Assembly (NCBI RefSeq): GCF_965219885.1
Contig: NZ_CBDCOT010000009.1
Location: forward strand, 806,001 to 870,000
Direction of reading: 5' to 3'
Origin: Curvivirga sp965219885
Lineage (GTDB): Bacteria; Pseudomonadota; Alphaproteobacteria; UBA8366; Aestuariispiraceae
Length of the DNA stretch: 64,000 nt
Part shown: positions 18,141-28,396 of the stretch, in pieces
How positions within the stretch are numbered: position 1 is the first letter of the stretch
Layout: every line of letters begins with the position of its first letter
Translations under genes and position numbers: made by a program
The notes under the pieces: generated by a model
The model's database searches: none
What the model was told of the DNA's origin: nothing
What the model saw: the letters and a program-made list of their open reading frames with translations, nothing else

Positions 18141-19169
18141 TTAACGAAGTAATCCTACAATATCATAAACATCATCAATGATTGGTTGCGTAATTGCCTG
18201 TGCGCGTTCTGCACCATCTTTCAAGACGGAATCAATATAGGCTTCATCATTCAACAGGCGTTGCATTTCTTCGCCAATTGGACCTAGAACTTCTACCGCC
18301 AGTTCGGTCAGAATTTCTTTGAAATCCTTGAAGGATTTACCACCAACTTCTGCCAATGCCTGTTCAGATGTCATATCTTGAAGGGCTGCATAGATACCCA
18401 CCAGGTTACGAGCCTCTGCGCGGTCTTCCAAGCCATCCATTTCTGTCGGTAATGGTTCTGGATCAGTTTTGGCTTTACGTAATTTCAAGGCAATCGCATC
18501 ACGATCATCTGTCAGGTTGATACGACTGTAGTCAGATTGATCCGATTTAGACATTTTTTTGGACCCATCACGCAACGACATCACACGTGCAGCTTGACCC
18601 AAAATCACAGGTTCTGGTTCCGGGAAGAAATTCGGCACATCCCAGTCATTATTAAACTTATTTGCAATATCACGGGTCAGTTCAAGATGCTGTTTCTGAT
18701 CTTCACCAACAGGTACATGGGTTGCCTTGTAAGCCAAGATATCAGCCGCCATCAGATTTGGATAAGAAAACAAACCTGTAGAGGCATTTTCACGGTTCTT
18801 GCCTGCTTTTTCCTTAAACTGGGTCATACGGTTCAACCAACCCATACGCGCAACACAGTTAAACACCCACGCCAATTCTGCATGGTTCGGATTGCGGGAT
18901 TGATTAAACAATGCGGATTTTTTCACATCAATACCAGATGCAATAAAGCTTGCGGTCACTTCGCGGATGGATTTACGCAAAGCCGATGGATCTTGCCATG
19001 TGGTTATCGCGTGCATATCAACGACACAGAAAACACATTCGTAATCCTGTTGCATACGCACCCAGTTACGAATAGCCCCTAGATAGTTTCCTAAATGCAG
19101 GTTACCTGTCGGTTGCACACCAGAAAAAATACGGTTTGTTGGTAATTTATCAGAATAGTCTTTTGTCAT
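18141..19169 (-). CDS. trpS: Tryptophanyl-tRNA synthetase
   Basis: Class I aminoacyl-tRNA synthetase charging tRNA-Trp. The HIGH-type motif appears as PTGNLHLGNYLGA (~20-32) and KMSKS as KKMSKSDQ (~205-212). 342 residues is normal for the bacterial dimeric enzyme. In related genomes murJ often lies upstream of trpS; here an isoprenylcysteine-methyltransferase-like gene is divergent instead. The 230-bp divergent gap must carry both promoters, though I see no clear consensus. Confidence 0.97.
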   Translation of the reverse strand: MTKDYSDKLPTNRIFSGVQPTGNLHLGNYLGAIRNWVRMQQDYECVFCVVDMHAITTWQDPSALRKSIREVTASFIASGIDVKKSALFNQSRNPNHAELAWVFNCVARMGWLNRMTQFKEKAGKNRENASTGLFSYPNLMAADILAYKATHVPVGEDQKQHLELTRDIANKFNNDWDVPNFFPEPEPVILGQAARVMSLRDGSKKMSKSDQSDYSRINLTDDRDAIALKLRKAKTDPEPLPTEMDGLEDRAEARNLVGIYAALQDMTSEQALAEVGGKSFKDFKEILTELAVEVLGPIGEEMQRLLNDEAYIDSVLKDGAERAQAITQPIIDDVYDIVGLLR

Positions 19170-19402
19170 TTATAAAACTGCCGCATTGCTGCAAACAGCC
19201 CCACTCAAAGGTTTTGGACGCCCGAAGGGTTTCACAGAAAAAGGAACAGAATGTTCCCGATTAAAATTTGCTTACAAGAAAGCAACGCCCACGGTTATGA
19301 CGACCTGCCCCCTATCGGTCAAGGGGAATTCCAAATAACTATATTTTCCAACAAATTGTGGTATATATGTAACATTAAAACCGGAATGAATTGGCGAAAT
19401 AG

Positions 19403-19864
19403 ATGACATGGTTACAGCTTAAATTCCCGCCCCCATTGGTGGCTTTGGTCTTTCTTATACATCTGGGATTGGTTGCCTATTTGTATCCAGACACTATTTT
19501 TAGCTTTCCTTATCAATCCTATATTGCCGTGATAATTGGTTTAATTGGATTAGCCTTGGGAATTACGGCTTCTATCGAATTTCGTAAAGTCAAAACTGCT
19601 GTAAATCCAAGGAAACCGGAACTGGCACAAAGCCTCGTCACAAATGGCATTTTTAAATATAGTCGAAATCCCATGTATCTTGGATTGGTGATCATTATCT
19701 GTGCGGCTGTGATTTTTGCCGGGAATTTTATTACCTTAATGCATCCAATCCTGCTTGTAATGTATTTACATTTTTTCCAAATACGGCCTGAAGAGCGTAT
19801 TTTACTAGATAAATTCGGTGAAGATTATCTTGTTTACATGACACATACGCGTCGTTGGATTTAA
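19403..19864 (+). CDS. Isoprenylcysteine carboxyl methyltransferase-like membrane protein
   Basis: 153 residues with about four membrane helices and the conserved C-terminal ICMT/phospholipid-methyltransferase signature: LVTNGIFKYSRNPMYLGLVI (~76-95), then RPEERILLDKFGEDYLVYMTHTRRWI. Bacterial members methylate unknown membrane-associated substrates using S-adenosylmethionine. It stands alone, divergent from trpS and convergent with trxA across a shared terminator. The substrate cannot be told. Confidence 0.85.
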   Translation: MTWLQLKFPPPLVALVFLIHLGLVAYLYPDTIFSFPYQSYIAVIIGLIGLALGITASIEFRKVKTAVNPRKPELAQSLVTNGIFKYSRNPMYLGLVIIICAAVIFAGNFITLMHPILLVMYLHFFQIRPEERILLDKFGEDYLVYMTHTRRWI

Positions 19865-19869
19865 AACAG

Positions 19870-19897
19870 AAAAGGGCCGCTAGAACGCGACCCTTTT
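19870..19897. terminator. Two-way terminator between the methyltransferase gene and trxA
   Basis: Inverted repeat AAAAGGGCCGC / GCGACCCTTTT with a single mismatch and a 6-nt loop. It has T-runs at both ends, fitting two converging transcripts. Confidence 0.75.
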
Positions 19898-19944
19898 CAA
19901 ATTCGTAAGCTTCAAAAGCGAAACACAATCATATGCGATGCATA

Positions 19945-20265
19945 TTATTTGTTAGAGTTAATCCACTCTTCCAATTGTGTTTTTGGCAATGCACCAACTT
20001 TTGTAGCAACAACTTCGCCGTCTTTGAACATCATCAATGTTGGAATACCACGCACACCGAATTTGGATGGTGTATCTGGGTTTTCATCAATGTTGATCTT
20101 TGCAATCTTAACTTCGCCTTGCATGTCAGAAGCAATTTCTTCCAAAGCCGGGCCAATCATCTTACAAGGGCCACACCATTCAGCCCAGTAATCAACTACA
20201 ACTGGTTGGTCAGCATCAAGAACAGCACTTTCGAATTCGTCGTCTGTTACATTTACAGTGGACAT
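19945..20265 (-). CDS. trxA: Thioredoxin
   Basis: 106-residue thioredoxin with the active site WCGPC (Cys 31 and 34) and the cis-proline region RGIPTLMMF. Start fixed at ATG 20265 because AAGGAG lies 9 nt ahead; the frame stays open further upstream but has no such signal and would run into addA. The addA stop is 55 bp upstream, so trxA is the distal gene of the addB-addA-trxA run. It reduces disulfides in the cytoplasm. Confidence 0.97.
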   Translation of the reverse strand: MSTVNVTDDEFESAVLDADQPVVVDYWAEWCGPCKMIGPALEEIASDMQGEVKIAKINIDENPDTPSKFGVRGIPTLMMFKDGEVVATKVGALPKTQLEEWINSNK

Positions 20266-20320
20266 TTCTTTGCTCCTTAAAATGTCTTCAATCATCCGAC
20301 ATGTAGACGGATTATGGTTT

Positions 20321-23300
20321 CTACTTTTTCCTAATGTAGGGAGTGGGTGAAAACAGGTCAAGTTGTCCTTTGTCCAATTCCATAATTCTTGGCCCATCTG
20401 TCCATAAAAGTGCACATCGAATATCATGGTCGGGATAGATTTTATCTAACACCGCACGGTAGCTAGCCATTTGTTTTAAATAGGCTTCTGGAACATCTGC
20501 CGGATCCATCGGGCTTGGTCGCAGGGTTTTGTAATCTACGATAAAAACTTCTGTGCCTGAAACGATCAAACGGTCAATCTGACCTGAAACCAATTGTGTT
20601 TTATCCCCTTCAATCAATCCCACCACAGGGACTTCCGCGCGACTATCAGGCCCAAAAAGAGAAGCAAATTCAGGCTTTTCCATTACCGCCATGACTTCAT
20701 CTGCCAATTCAAGTTGATAGGCCTCATCAATGCCATGAGCAGGTTGAGCCAAGAATTTTAAAGCAGCATCCCGCCGTTTTGCCAAAGGTAAATCTGGTAA
20801 ACTTTGAAGCAGGCGATGCACCAATCGACCACGTTTATAATATTTCTGCGCCTTCACTTGTCGCGGTGAACGCACAGGCGGATTGGCAACCTCCACTGTT
20901 GCCGCAGATGGAATCAAGGGACGCGGTGGCATAGGTTCTGCCCCCGGCGCTACACGCATCCAATACGGCATTTCTTCTTGCGCCTTTTCGGCAACGATTT
21001 CTTCTTCTTTTTGAATGATTTCAGCAGTATGCGCTTCCTCATATATCCAGGCTTTCCCGGTCCAGCTATCCATACTGTCGATAGGGGCAGCAAAATCCAC
21101 CTCTGTTCCAATCTTGCTTAGGCCCTGTTCAATCAATTCATGCCAACAATCCGCCGATGCCCCATTGGTCCCGGCCGAGCCACATACCAATAAGCGATCC
21201 TCTGCACGGGTTAAGGCCACATAAAGCAATCGACGATATTCCTGATTTTGGGCTTTCTTTAAATCAGCCTTGGCCTTTTCACCTATAGCTTCCTGATAAT
21301 GCCCGCTTGGGGTCCAGACAGGGAATTGTTTCTCCCCCTCTTTCACCCAATACATTTTATCACGCATCATTGGGACAGATGTTGTATCCGGCATAATCAC
21401 GATCGGCGCCTGAAGACCTTTTGATCCATGTACCGTCATAATTTTTACTTCATCCCTAACACCTGCTTCCAAGTCACGCTTAACTTCGGATTGACCTGCA
21501 TGGAACCAGTGTAAAAAGCCTTGTAAGGACGGCGCATTCCCTTGTTCGTAACTCAAGGCCATAGCAAGAAATTCTTCCAGCGGGTCTTCTACTTCCCGAC
21601 CCAATCTTGCCACCATAGCTTCACGCCCAGTTAAACTACGATCTTCTTTTTTATCCAATGCGGGACAAGGACGGGCCAAAATGCTTGAAAATAACTCAAA
21701 AGGACGGATAAAATCCGTACGGGCCAATAAATCGGAAAGCCAATTTACCACTGGCCCAAAACGTGGATGATCTCGTCCAACTTCCCGTAAATTAAACCAC
21801 AGGGATCGGCTCCCTCGTTTATGGGCCAGTTTAAACAAATCATCATCATTAAGACCCAAAAGTGGTGTCTTTAACAAAGTCGCAAGCGATAAATCATCAT
21901 CCGGCATGATCAGGAATTGCGCTAACACCATCAAATCCATCACTACAATCTGTTCTGACAGGATCATCCGGTCCACACCTGCCACGGGAATGTTTTTACG
22001 TTTTAGGGCACGCACCAATAAATCTACAAAGGCATCACGGCGACGCACCAAAACCATAATATCCCCAGCGCGCACTTTTCGGGCCTTGGCTGGCAGGTCT
22101 TCATGTCCAATCCAACTAGCTACTTGATTTGCCAACGCATCCGCCAATCTTTGTTTTGGACTGGCATCCCGTTCGGTTTCCGTTGGTAACAACCACGGAT
22201 CAGGATCAACCGTACGATCTGCTTGCACCACAGGCCATATTTCCACACGTCCCCCATGGCCTTGGCGGAAAGCATTATGGTGGATTTCACGTTCCAACGG
22301 CACCACCCCATCCCGTGCGACCGGATTTTCAAAGACAGCATCCACCGTTTTTAAAACCGCATTGGTGGACCGGAAACTGGTATCCATCGGAACCATATCC
22401 CAATCCTGCCCAACCTCTTTTACAAGATCAGCAAACACGCCTTGCATACGATTAAATTCACGTGGATCAGCACGTTGGAAACTAAAGATGGATTGTTTCT
22501 CATCCCCGACGGCAAAGATGGTTCTAAATACATCACGCTCAAATTTTTCAGGACGGGTATTATATTGCCCTTCCCCTGTGAAAAATTCACGGGTTAAGGT
22601 TTCTACTACCTGCCATTGTTCCGGGTTGGTGTCTTGTGCCTCATCAATCAAGACATGATCCAAACCACCATCCAGTTTAAACATGACCCAAGCAGCCGCA
22701 CCATCTTCCTTAGTCAGCAGGTTTACAGATTTTAAGATCAGATCGTCAAAATCCAGAAGATCACGTGCCTGTTTTTCGGTCTCATAAGCCCGTAACATAG
22801 CTTCGCCCAAACGCAACACGCCCGCCGACGCGGTTGCCGTTACTTGGCGTGCGATGCGATCTTGCACACGAATGATACGATCTTGCTCATTTAACATCAC
22901 ATCTAAAATGTCAGGACGATCTTCACCCCGTTTCTTAGTCATGACATTCGCTTTAGGGTCAAGTTTCTGGGTTAAGAATATAGATCGATAGCTTTCATAC
23001 CCAACCACACGTCCAGCTTCGTCAGCCTCAAGCCAAGATGCCAATTTTTCTGCGGAAGACTGATCCGTTTTTGTGCCTCCCTGCAGATGTGTCATAGCAT
23101 CACGTAATGCGTTGCGATCAAAGGCCCCTTCTTTACAAGCCTCCTTAATCACGTCTTCTTCGCTCACCCCACGCACAGCATCTAGTAAATCAAAAAGCTC
23201 ACCCTCAACTCTATTAAGGCAATCTAGGGGACTTTCATCAGGACGTTGATCCAATAACCGTTTGAGGCGGCCACGCTCATAGATCAACCCACGCATCAAT

Positions 23301-23887
23301 TGGGCAAAGCTTTCTTCATTACTATGGCGGGTAACAACTTTCAGTGCTGATTGTAAAACACCTGCCTGATCCGCGGCGCGCAAAATAGTATCCTGGGCGC
23401 GCATTAACATTTCATTGGCAGACCGATCATCCAGAATTTGGAAATTAGGCGACACACCTGCTTCCAATGGGAAACGACCAAGTAAGGACTGACAGAAACT
23501 ATGGACCGTTAAAATCTTGAGCCCCCCCGGTGTATCAAGAACACGGGCAAATAACTGTCGGGCAAGCTGCATATCATCCTGATTGGGGGCTATCCCCATC
23601 AGTTGATGCAATTCCTTAAACAGCTTTTCTTCTTCCATGGTTGCCCATTCACCAAGCTTTTCATTCACCCGGTTGGACATCTCCGCTGCTGCGGCCTTGG
23701 TAAAGGTGATACATAGAATTTTTTCAGGCCAGGCGCGCATTAATAACAAAGATAATACGCGATCTGTTAGAACCTTGGTCTTACCACTTCCGGCACTTGC
23801 CGACACCCAAACTGAATTAAACGGATTGGATGCACGACGTTGCAGGATGTTTGGATCAATGGGAGTATGAGATACAGCATCAGACAT
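20321..23887 (-). CDS. addA: Double-strand break repair helicase AddA
   Basis: UvrD/Rep-type helicase and nuclease subunit of the AddAB (RecBCD-like) enzyme that resects double-strand ends for RecA loading. Walker A is SASAGSGKTKVL (~29-40); motif II VLIDEAQDTNPEQW; motif VI YVALTRAEDRL; the C-terminal RecB-family nuclease core is FIVDYKT, with upstream acidic residues in SGQIDRLIV. 1188 residues is typical for alphaproteobacterial AddA. It begins 3 bp after addB ends and forms one unit with murU, addB and trxA. Confidence 0.96.
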   Translation of the reverse strand: MSDAVSHTPIDPNILQRRASNPFNSVWVSASAGSGKTKVLTDRVLSLLLMRAWPEKILCITFTKAAAAEMSNRVNEKLGEWATMEEEKLFKELHQLMGIAPNQDDMQLARQLFARVLDTPGGLKILTVHSFCQSLLGRFPLEAGVSPNFQILDDRSANEMLMRAQDTILRAADQAGVLQSALKVVTRHSNEESFAQLMRGLIYERGRLKRLLDQRPDESPLDCLNRVEGELFDLLDAVRGVSEEDVIKEACKEGAFDRNALRDAMTHLQGGTKTDQSSAEKLASWLEADEAGRVVGYESYRSIFLTQKLDPKANVMTKKRGEDRPDILDVMLNEQDRIIRVQDRIARQVTATASAGVLRLGEAMLRAYETEKQARDLLDFDDLILKSVNLLTKEDGAAAWVMFKLDGGLDHVLIDEAQDTNPEQWQVVETLTREFFTGEGQYNTRPEKFERDVFRTIFAVGDEKQSIFSFQRADPREFNRMQGVFADLVKEVGQDWDMVPMDTSFRSTNAVLKTVDAVFENPVARDGVVPLEREIHHNAFRQGHGGRVEIWPVVQADRTVDPDPWLLPTETERDASPKQRLADALANQVASWIGHEDLPAKARKVRAGDIMVLVRRRDAFVDLLVRALKRKNIPVAGVDRMILSEQIVVMDLMVLAQFLIMPDDDLSLATLLKTPLLGLNDDDLFKLAHKRGSRSLWFNLREVGRDHPRFGPVVNWLSDLLARTDFIRPFELFSSILARPCPALDKKEDRSLTGREAMVARLGREVEDPLEEFLAMALSYEQGNAPSLQGFLHWFHAGQSEVKRDLEAGVRDEVKIMTVHGSKGLQAPIVIMPDTTSVPMMRDKMYWVKEGEKQFPVWTPSGHYQEAIGEKAKADLKKAQNQEYRRLLYVALTRAEDRLLVCGSAGTNGASADCWHELIEQGLSKIGTEVDFAAPIDSMDSWTGKAWIYEEAHTAEIIQKEEEIVAEKAQEEMPYWMRVAPGAEPMPPRPLIPSAATVEVANPPVRSPRQVKAQKYYKRGRLVHRLLQSLPDLPLAKRRDAALKFLAQPAHGIDEAYQLELADEVMAVMEKPEFASLFGPDSRAEVPVVGLIEGDKTQLVSGQIDRLIVSGTEVFIVDYKTLRPSPMDPADVPEAYLKQMASYRAVLDKIYPDHDIRCALLWTDGPRIMELDKGQLDLFSPTPYIRKK

Positions 23888-23890
23888 GAC

Positions 23891-26800
23891 TTAATCTTCC
23901 CCCTCTTCTGCAATACGCCATTCCCCTTCCCGTGCCAGATGTTCGAAATCATTATATCGACTGGCATAGCGCATCTTTGGGGTGGCTAGATAAGGTGTTT
24001 TCTCATCCGCAAATTTATGCACCAGTTTCTGTACACCTTCTTCAGCTTCTTCTACTAAATCAGCTAAAGATTTATCTTTGATACGAACCGGATGTTCTTT
24101 ACCTGCCGGATCACCACCGGATAATTTCCAAAAAGAAAGTTCCGCCACATCAAGATCTTCCCCATTTGGTATTTCCTTGAATCCTGCCTTTGCGGCAATG
24201 ACTGCTTCCAACGGCAATTGAGGCGCATACCCAGCTGCCACCATCTTACTACTAGGTGGCGAACCTGTTTTATAGTCCACGATAGACAAAGCCGATTGGT
24301 CTCTTGTTTTATCCAATCGATCTGCTTTCGCGGTCAAGGTAAACTCTCCAATAGGCGAGTTAAATGTCCAAGTGCCTTGAATCTCACTCAAACTATTCAG
24401 CATGACTTTGCGACGATCTTTTTCCTTTTCCACAAACCATGCGGCAATACGTTCAAATCGCGGCCACCAGAATGCCCGCACAGCTGGATGCGCCATATGT
24501 TGTTGGAAATGTTTCTCCCCAAATTCCAACAGTTTATCTAAGGCTGTTTCGGGTAGATTATGGTTATAAGGAAAGGCCTCCATAAAATCTTCTAGAGCTG
24601 CATGGATAAAGTTTCCCCGATCCGCCGCCCCCGGTTCTTGTTCCAAGGGGTCGAGCGGGCGAAGGCCTAAAATCTTTTCCGCGTAAATGCCATAAGGATT
24701 ACGCATCCATGCCTCAATCCGGGTGACAGATAGTTTATTTGGTCGCGCTTCAAGTGGTGGTGTTGGCGCCGGAGGATCAATGGTTTCACCTTCTGCTTGT
24801 CCCAATTCAATGGCCCAATCCAACCAAGGCCGATCTGCTTTCATCAGATGGGACATTTCTAGTTTGTCCAAAACCACATCTAAACGGCTTAACCAACGAC
24901 TTGGCACTGTTGGTGATCCGTCGGTCTTTTCAGCGCGTGTAATCACAACTTCCCCTGCACAGAAACATTGGGCGAAATCATGGGCACTTAACCCGATACG
25001 GCGTTCTGGCAAAGGAAGGCCAAATTTCTGTCTCATAGGCCGTGACATCCAAGGATCTGATTGGCTTTCCGGCGGCCATATGCCTTCATTTAATCCTCCA
25101 AGGATCACAAGGTCTGTATGCTGTAAGCGGGCTTCCATAGGTCCCCAAATAAAGGCGCGAGGATGTCGACCATGGGCGGCGCGTACGGCTTGGCCCACCA
25201 GCAAAGATTCAAACAAACTTGGATATTCCCGTGGTGGCATAGCTTTTACCAAACCAGCATCTTCCCCCAAATCTGCAAGGAAATTCGCCAAAGTTTCCCC
25301 TGCATCCCCCGCCCAAAGACGGTCTGATCCGCTTTCTTCGTAAGACGCAGCCAAGGCCTCTGCAGCTTCCATATGAGCTTCCAAGATTACAGGTAAATCA
25401 ACAGTTTCTTGATCAATCACTTCCAAAAGAGGCTTAAGGGCGGTTTCCAATCGATCCAGAAACGCTGTAAGGCGCACTACATTTTCATCGCGCTTTTCTG
25501 GTTTTCGATGATCTGCCTTGGCATAATCGCCAACCAATGCGCGCAATCCCTTCATACCCGGTGCAGGTTTTGGTCCACGCAAACATTCCGTTTCTAGTAA
25601 TCGAACATCACGGCGGAATTGTGCAATATGATCGCCACAAGCCGACATTGGATGTTTTAACAAGGATAATAAAGAAACAGGCGATAGGGATAAGGAGACC
25701 GCGTCTGCCAAAAGGCGCATATAGGTTGCAGGTGCTGTGGTTGAAAGCGGTTGCCCCGCTGAATCATCCACCTGAATGCCCCAACGTTGTAATTCACTTG
25801 CCACACGACGCGCCAACATTCGATCTGGTGAGACCAGCGCCACTGTCTGCTCCGGTTCTTGCAATCTTGCGCGCATCAACAAAGCAATGGTCGCCGCTTC
25901 CGTCCCTGATGTTGGACAATCAATCTGGCAAATCCCATCCAGCGCCTTTTCAGGCCAATCACTTAAGCCTCGCCATTTATCTGTCGTGCGGGCAGGTCGC
26001 AACGTTTCTGTCATCAACTCTACGCGCGAAATATCACTTGCTTGATGATCTTCAATACCATCAAAGGTCCAAGGCTTCACATCTTCGCGTGTTAACCCCA
26101 TATCTTTTAACACATGGGCAAAACCATATTGCGGATGGGTTTCATCTTCTTCGACTGCCGCCCAATCATCATCTGACAAAGATAAATCAACCCCCGGTAA
26201 GATCACTTGCCCTTCAGGCAGATGGGCAATCACACGCAACAAATTCGCCGCCGCCGGAATACTACCCGTCATACCTGCTGCCAGAATACGTTGAGTTGGT
26301 GGGGAGGCTTCCCATGCCATAGCCTGTGCATTCAAAATCCGATTTCGACGATCCGCCGGATCAAGCGCCCCATTTTCTTCTAAAATTGCGGGCCAGAATT
26401 TTCGCAAAATATCTAGAAATTCAATAATCTCCCGCCAGTGATCAGAAAACTCATGAGACCCTTCAATCAGGTTTTCCAAACCATCCAATGTTAATTGTTC
26501 CGTTTGCACCTGATCTAAGAGACGGGCAAGTTCTTGTGCCAAACGTGCGGCCTGTTCCACAGAAGGCGTATGATCCCCAATAGGACGCATGCGGATCAAG
26601 CTGGTCAATAACAATTGGCGATGCAGATTGGAAATCGCTGGCGGCAGTTCAATTTCTTCCATCATACCCAGATCGGTATAGCCCTCTGCACCCAATAAAA
26701 GCTCATCCTCATCTACATCCCCGATCGGACGCATCACAGGTAACAGGATCGGTTTGCCTTTGCCCAATCGTAAGAAAGCATCTCGCAAGGCACGACACGC

Positions 26801-27010
26801 ACGACGGGTTGGCAATAAAATCACCATATCGCTGATCGCAAGTGGATCTTCTGCGATATCCTTTAATAGCTTTGCCGCTAGTGCATCTACAAAAGTTATA
26901 TTCGGGGCAATGGTATAAACACTTGCCTCCCCTGCAACCACTGGCACCGGATTTATCGGTTGGGGCGCTTCATCAAAGGCTGTAAAAAGATCGGCTTGTT
27001 CAATAGTCAT
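23891..27010 (-). CDS. addB: Double-strand break repair protein AddB
   Basis: Partner of AddA; 1039 residues, the alphaproteobacterial type. The N-terminal half is a helicase-like scaffold, with ILLPTRRACRALRDAFL (~65-81) in place of a true Walker motif. The C-terminal RecB-family nuclease domain begins near KLSVTRIEAWMRNPYGIYA and contains LSIVDYKTGSPPS with the catalytic Asp and Lys. The iron-sulfur cysteines known from Firmicutes AddB are not apparent. Its start overlaps the murU stop by 1 bp (TGATG), indicating coupling. Confidence 0.94.
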   Translation of the reverse strand: MTIEQADLFTAFDEAPQPINPVPVVAGEASVYTIAPNITFVDALAAKLLKDIAEDPLAISDMVILLPTRRACRALRDAFLRLGKGKPILLPVMRPIGDVDEDELLLGAEGYTDLGMMEEIELPPAISNLHRQLLLTSLIRMRPIGDHTPSVEQAARLAQELARLLDQVQTEQLTLDGLENLIEGSHEFSDHWREIIEFLDILRKFWPAILEENGALDPADRRNRILNAQAMAWEASPPTQRILAAGMTGSIPAAANLLRVIAHLPEGQVILPGVDLSLSDDDWAAVEEDETHPQYGFAHVLKDMGLTREDVKPWTFDGIEDHQASDISRVELMTETLRPARTTDKWRGLSDWPEKALDGICQIDCPTSGTEAATIALLMRARLQEPEQTVALVSPDRMLARRVASELQRWGIQVDDSAGQPLSTTAPATYMRLLADAVSLSLSPVSLLSLLKHPMSACGDHIAQFRRDVRLLETECLRGPKPAPGMKGLRALVGDYAKADHRKPEKRDENVVRLTAFLDRLETALKPLLEVIDQETVDLPVILEAHMEAAEALAASYEESGSDRLWAGDAGETLANFLADLGEDAGLVKAMPPREYPSLFESLLVGQAVRAAHGRHPRAFIWGPMEARLQHTDLVILGGLNEGIWPPESQSDPWMSRPMRQKFGLPLPERRIGLSAHDFAQCFCAGEVVITRAEKTDGSPTVPSRWLSRLDVVLDKLEMSHLMKADRPWLDWAIELGQAEGETIDPPAPTPPLEARPNKLSVTRIEAWMRNPYGIYAEKILGLRPLDPLEQEPGAADRGNFIHAALEDFMEAFPYNHNLPETALDKLLEFGEKHFQQHMAHPAVRAFWWPRFERIAAWFVEKEKDRRKVMLNSLSEIQGTWTFNSPIGEFTLTAKADRLDKTRDQSALSIVDYKTGSPPSSKMVAAGYAPQLPLEAVIAAKAGFKEIPNGEDLDVAELSFWKLSGGDPAGKEHPVRIKDKSLADLVEEAEEGVQKLVHKFADEKTPYLATPKMRYASRYNDFEHLAREGEWRIAEEGED

Positions 27011-27735
27011 CAGATGATCTTACCATCAACCAAACGTGAACCATAATGAGATTCAGCTTCTTCTAAAGATTTCACAGATGAGATATCTAACCATTCTCCA
27101 TCATGCACGACCCCAAACAAACGACCAGCTGCCTGAGCTTTATCAAAACTGTCACGTAAGGAAAAAGCCCCGTCCGGCGTATCGTCTAACAAGCGGGGAT
27201 GCATGATACGATAACTGGAAAAGATATATGGCGCGCTATCTTCTTCTATCCGACGTGTCAAACCACCCATTTCATCCATAAAATAGTCACCTGCGCCTCC
27301 GTGACCGAATGCTTTTTCTTTGGGAATTAATAGCATCAGGCAATCCATCTTTTCGTCATCCCAATGGGATAAAAGATTATTCAAAGATTTTTCTGCATCC
27401 CCAATCAATACCACATCCGCATTAGCGACGAAAACTGCATCCTGCCCTAATAACGGCAGTGCCTTTTTCATACCACCACCCGTTTCGAGAATTTCATCTT
27501 CATGAGAAATCTGAACTCTAGGATCATCGGAAAAATGACCGTGGATTTTATCAGCCAAGTAATGACTATTCACCACAAAATCTGTAGTTCCAGCGGATCG
27601 CAATAAATCCATACACCAATCAATCAATGGTTTACCTAGAAACGGAACTAACGGCTTGGGAATAGTATTGGTTAAAGGGCGCATACGGGTACCGAAACCT
27701 GCTGCCATCACCATTGCTTTTGTGATTTTTGTCAC
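27010..27735 (-). CDS. murU: MurU-type nucleotidyltransferase
   Basis: Sugar-phosphate nucleotidyltransferase of 241 residues. The NTP signature MAAGFGTRMRPLTNTIPKPLVPF (~10-32) and the metal Asp in VFVANADVV are clear. In its usual alphaproteobacterial setting with AmgK it makes UDP-MurNAc from MurNAc-1-phosphate in peptidoglycan recycling. The AmgK kinase gene that normally lies between tsaE and murU is absent; only 101 bp separate them. I placed the start at GTG 27735, which has AAGGG ~9 nt ahead; TTG 27741 and ATG 27714 are alternatives. Confidence 0.8.
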   Translation of the reverse strand: MTKITKAMVMAAGFGTRMRPLTNTIPKPLVPFLGKPLIDWCMDLLRSAGTTDFVVNSHYLADKIHGHFSDDPRVQISHEDEILETGGGMKKALPLLGQDAVFVANADVVLIGDAEKSLNNLLSHWDDEKMDCLMLLIPKEKAFGHGGAGDYFMDEMGGLTRRIEEDSAPYIFSSYRIMHPRLLDDTPDGAFSLRDSFDKAQAAGRLFGVVHDGEWLDISSVKSLEEAESHYGSRLVDGKII

Positions 27736-27836
27736 TTTCAAATCCCTTCACCCATACCTAAATGCGAATGGATAATGTGCAGGGATTTGCCTTTTCCCGC
27801 AAGAGGTGGCACGCAGGAAGAAATACCTAAAATGTC

Positions 27837-28334
27837 TTAATCAGCCAATCCAACCAACTTATCCGCCCAACGTGCATGGGTCGTGTGAATTTCAATTTGT
27901 CTAATGTCGCCCCCTTGTTCCACATGGGTCAACAAAATATCCAAACGATCCCACGGCAGATAACTCCCAAGACGGTCAGGCCATTCAATCAAGGAAATGC
28001 CCTCACTAAAGGCTTCATCAATGCCTAATTCCAGAACCTCATTTTCATCTTCCAAACGATAGAGATCATAATGATAAATATCTTCACGGTCTGTTTCATA
28101 CGTTTGCACCAAAGTGAATGTCGGGCTTGGCGCCTGTCCTGCCTGCTTTTGGCGTGATTGAATTAAAGCTCTGGCAAAAGTGGATTTCCCAGCCCCCAAA
28201 TCACCCCATAAACAAACCACATCCCCGGCAACCAAAACATTACCAATACGTTCTGCAATATGCTTTGTTTCAGCCTCATCTTCCAATGTCAGGCTGTATA
28301 AAGGTCGTGTAGCATCATCAAGATTTTCATTCAT
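27837..28334 (-). CDS. tsaE: tRNA t6A biosynthesis ATPase TsaE
   Basis: P-loop ATPase that drives the TsaB-TsaD complex in t6A tRNA modification. Walker A is GDLGAGKSTFARALI (~44-58), followed by SPTFTLVQTYE and HYDLYRLED, the family hallmarks. 165 residues is normal. It lies 62 bp after divL and 101 bp before murU on the same strand. TsaB is encoded at 9403-10125. Confidence 0.95.
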   Translation of the reverse strand: MNENLDDATRPLYSLTLEDEAETKHIAERIGNVLVAGDVVCLWGDLGAGKSTFARALIQSRQKQAGQAPSPTFTLVQTYETDREDIYHYDLYRLEDENEVLELGIDEAFSEGISLIEWPDRLGSYLPWDRLDILLTHVEQGGDIRQIEIHTTHARWADKLVGLAD

Positions 28335-28396
28335 CTTTCTGGGCTTTCTTAATGCAATCTATGAAAATTCTTATTGGCGCTGTATGTGCGACTTTT

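Noticed and set aside
18537..19082. 181-codon plus-strand frame
   Set aside because: Antisense to trpS, Cys/His/Phe-rich, and unlike any known protein; a codon-bias shadow.
24723..26322. Long plus-strand frames of 206 and 261 codons
   Set aside because: They lie antisense inside addB, have Pro/Ser/Arg-rich shadow composition and no family features.
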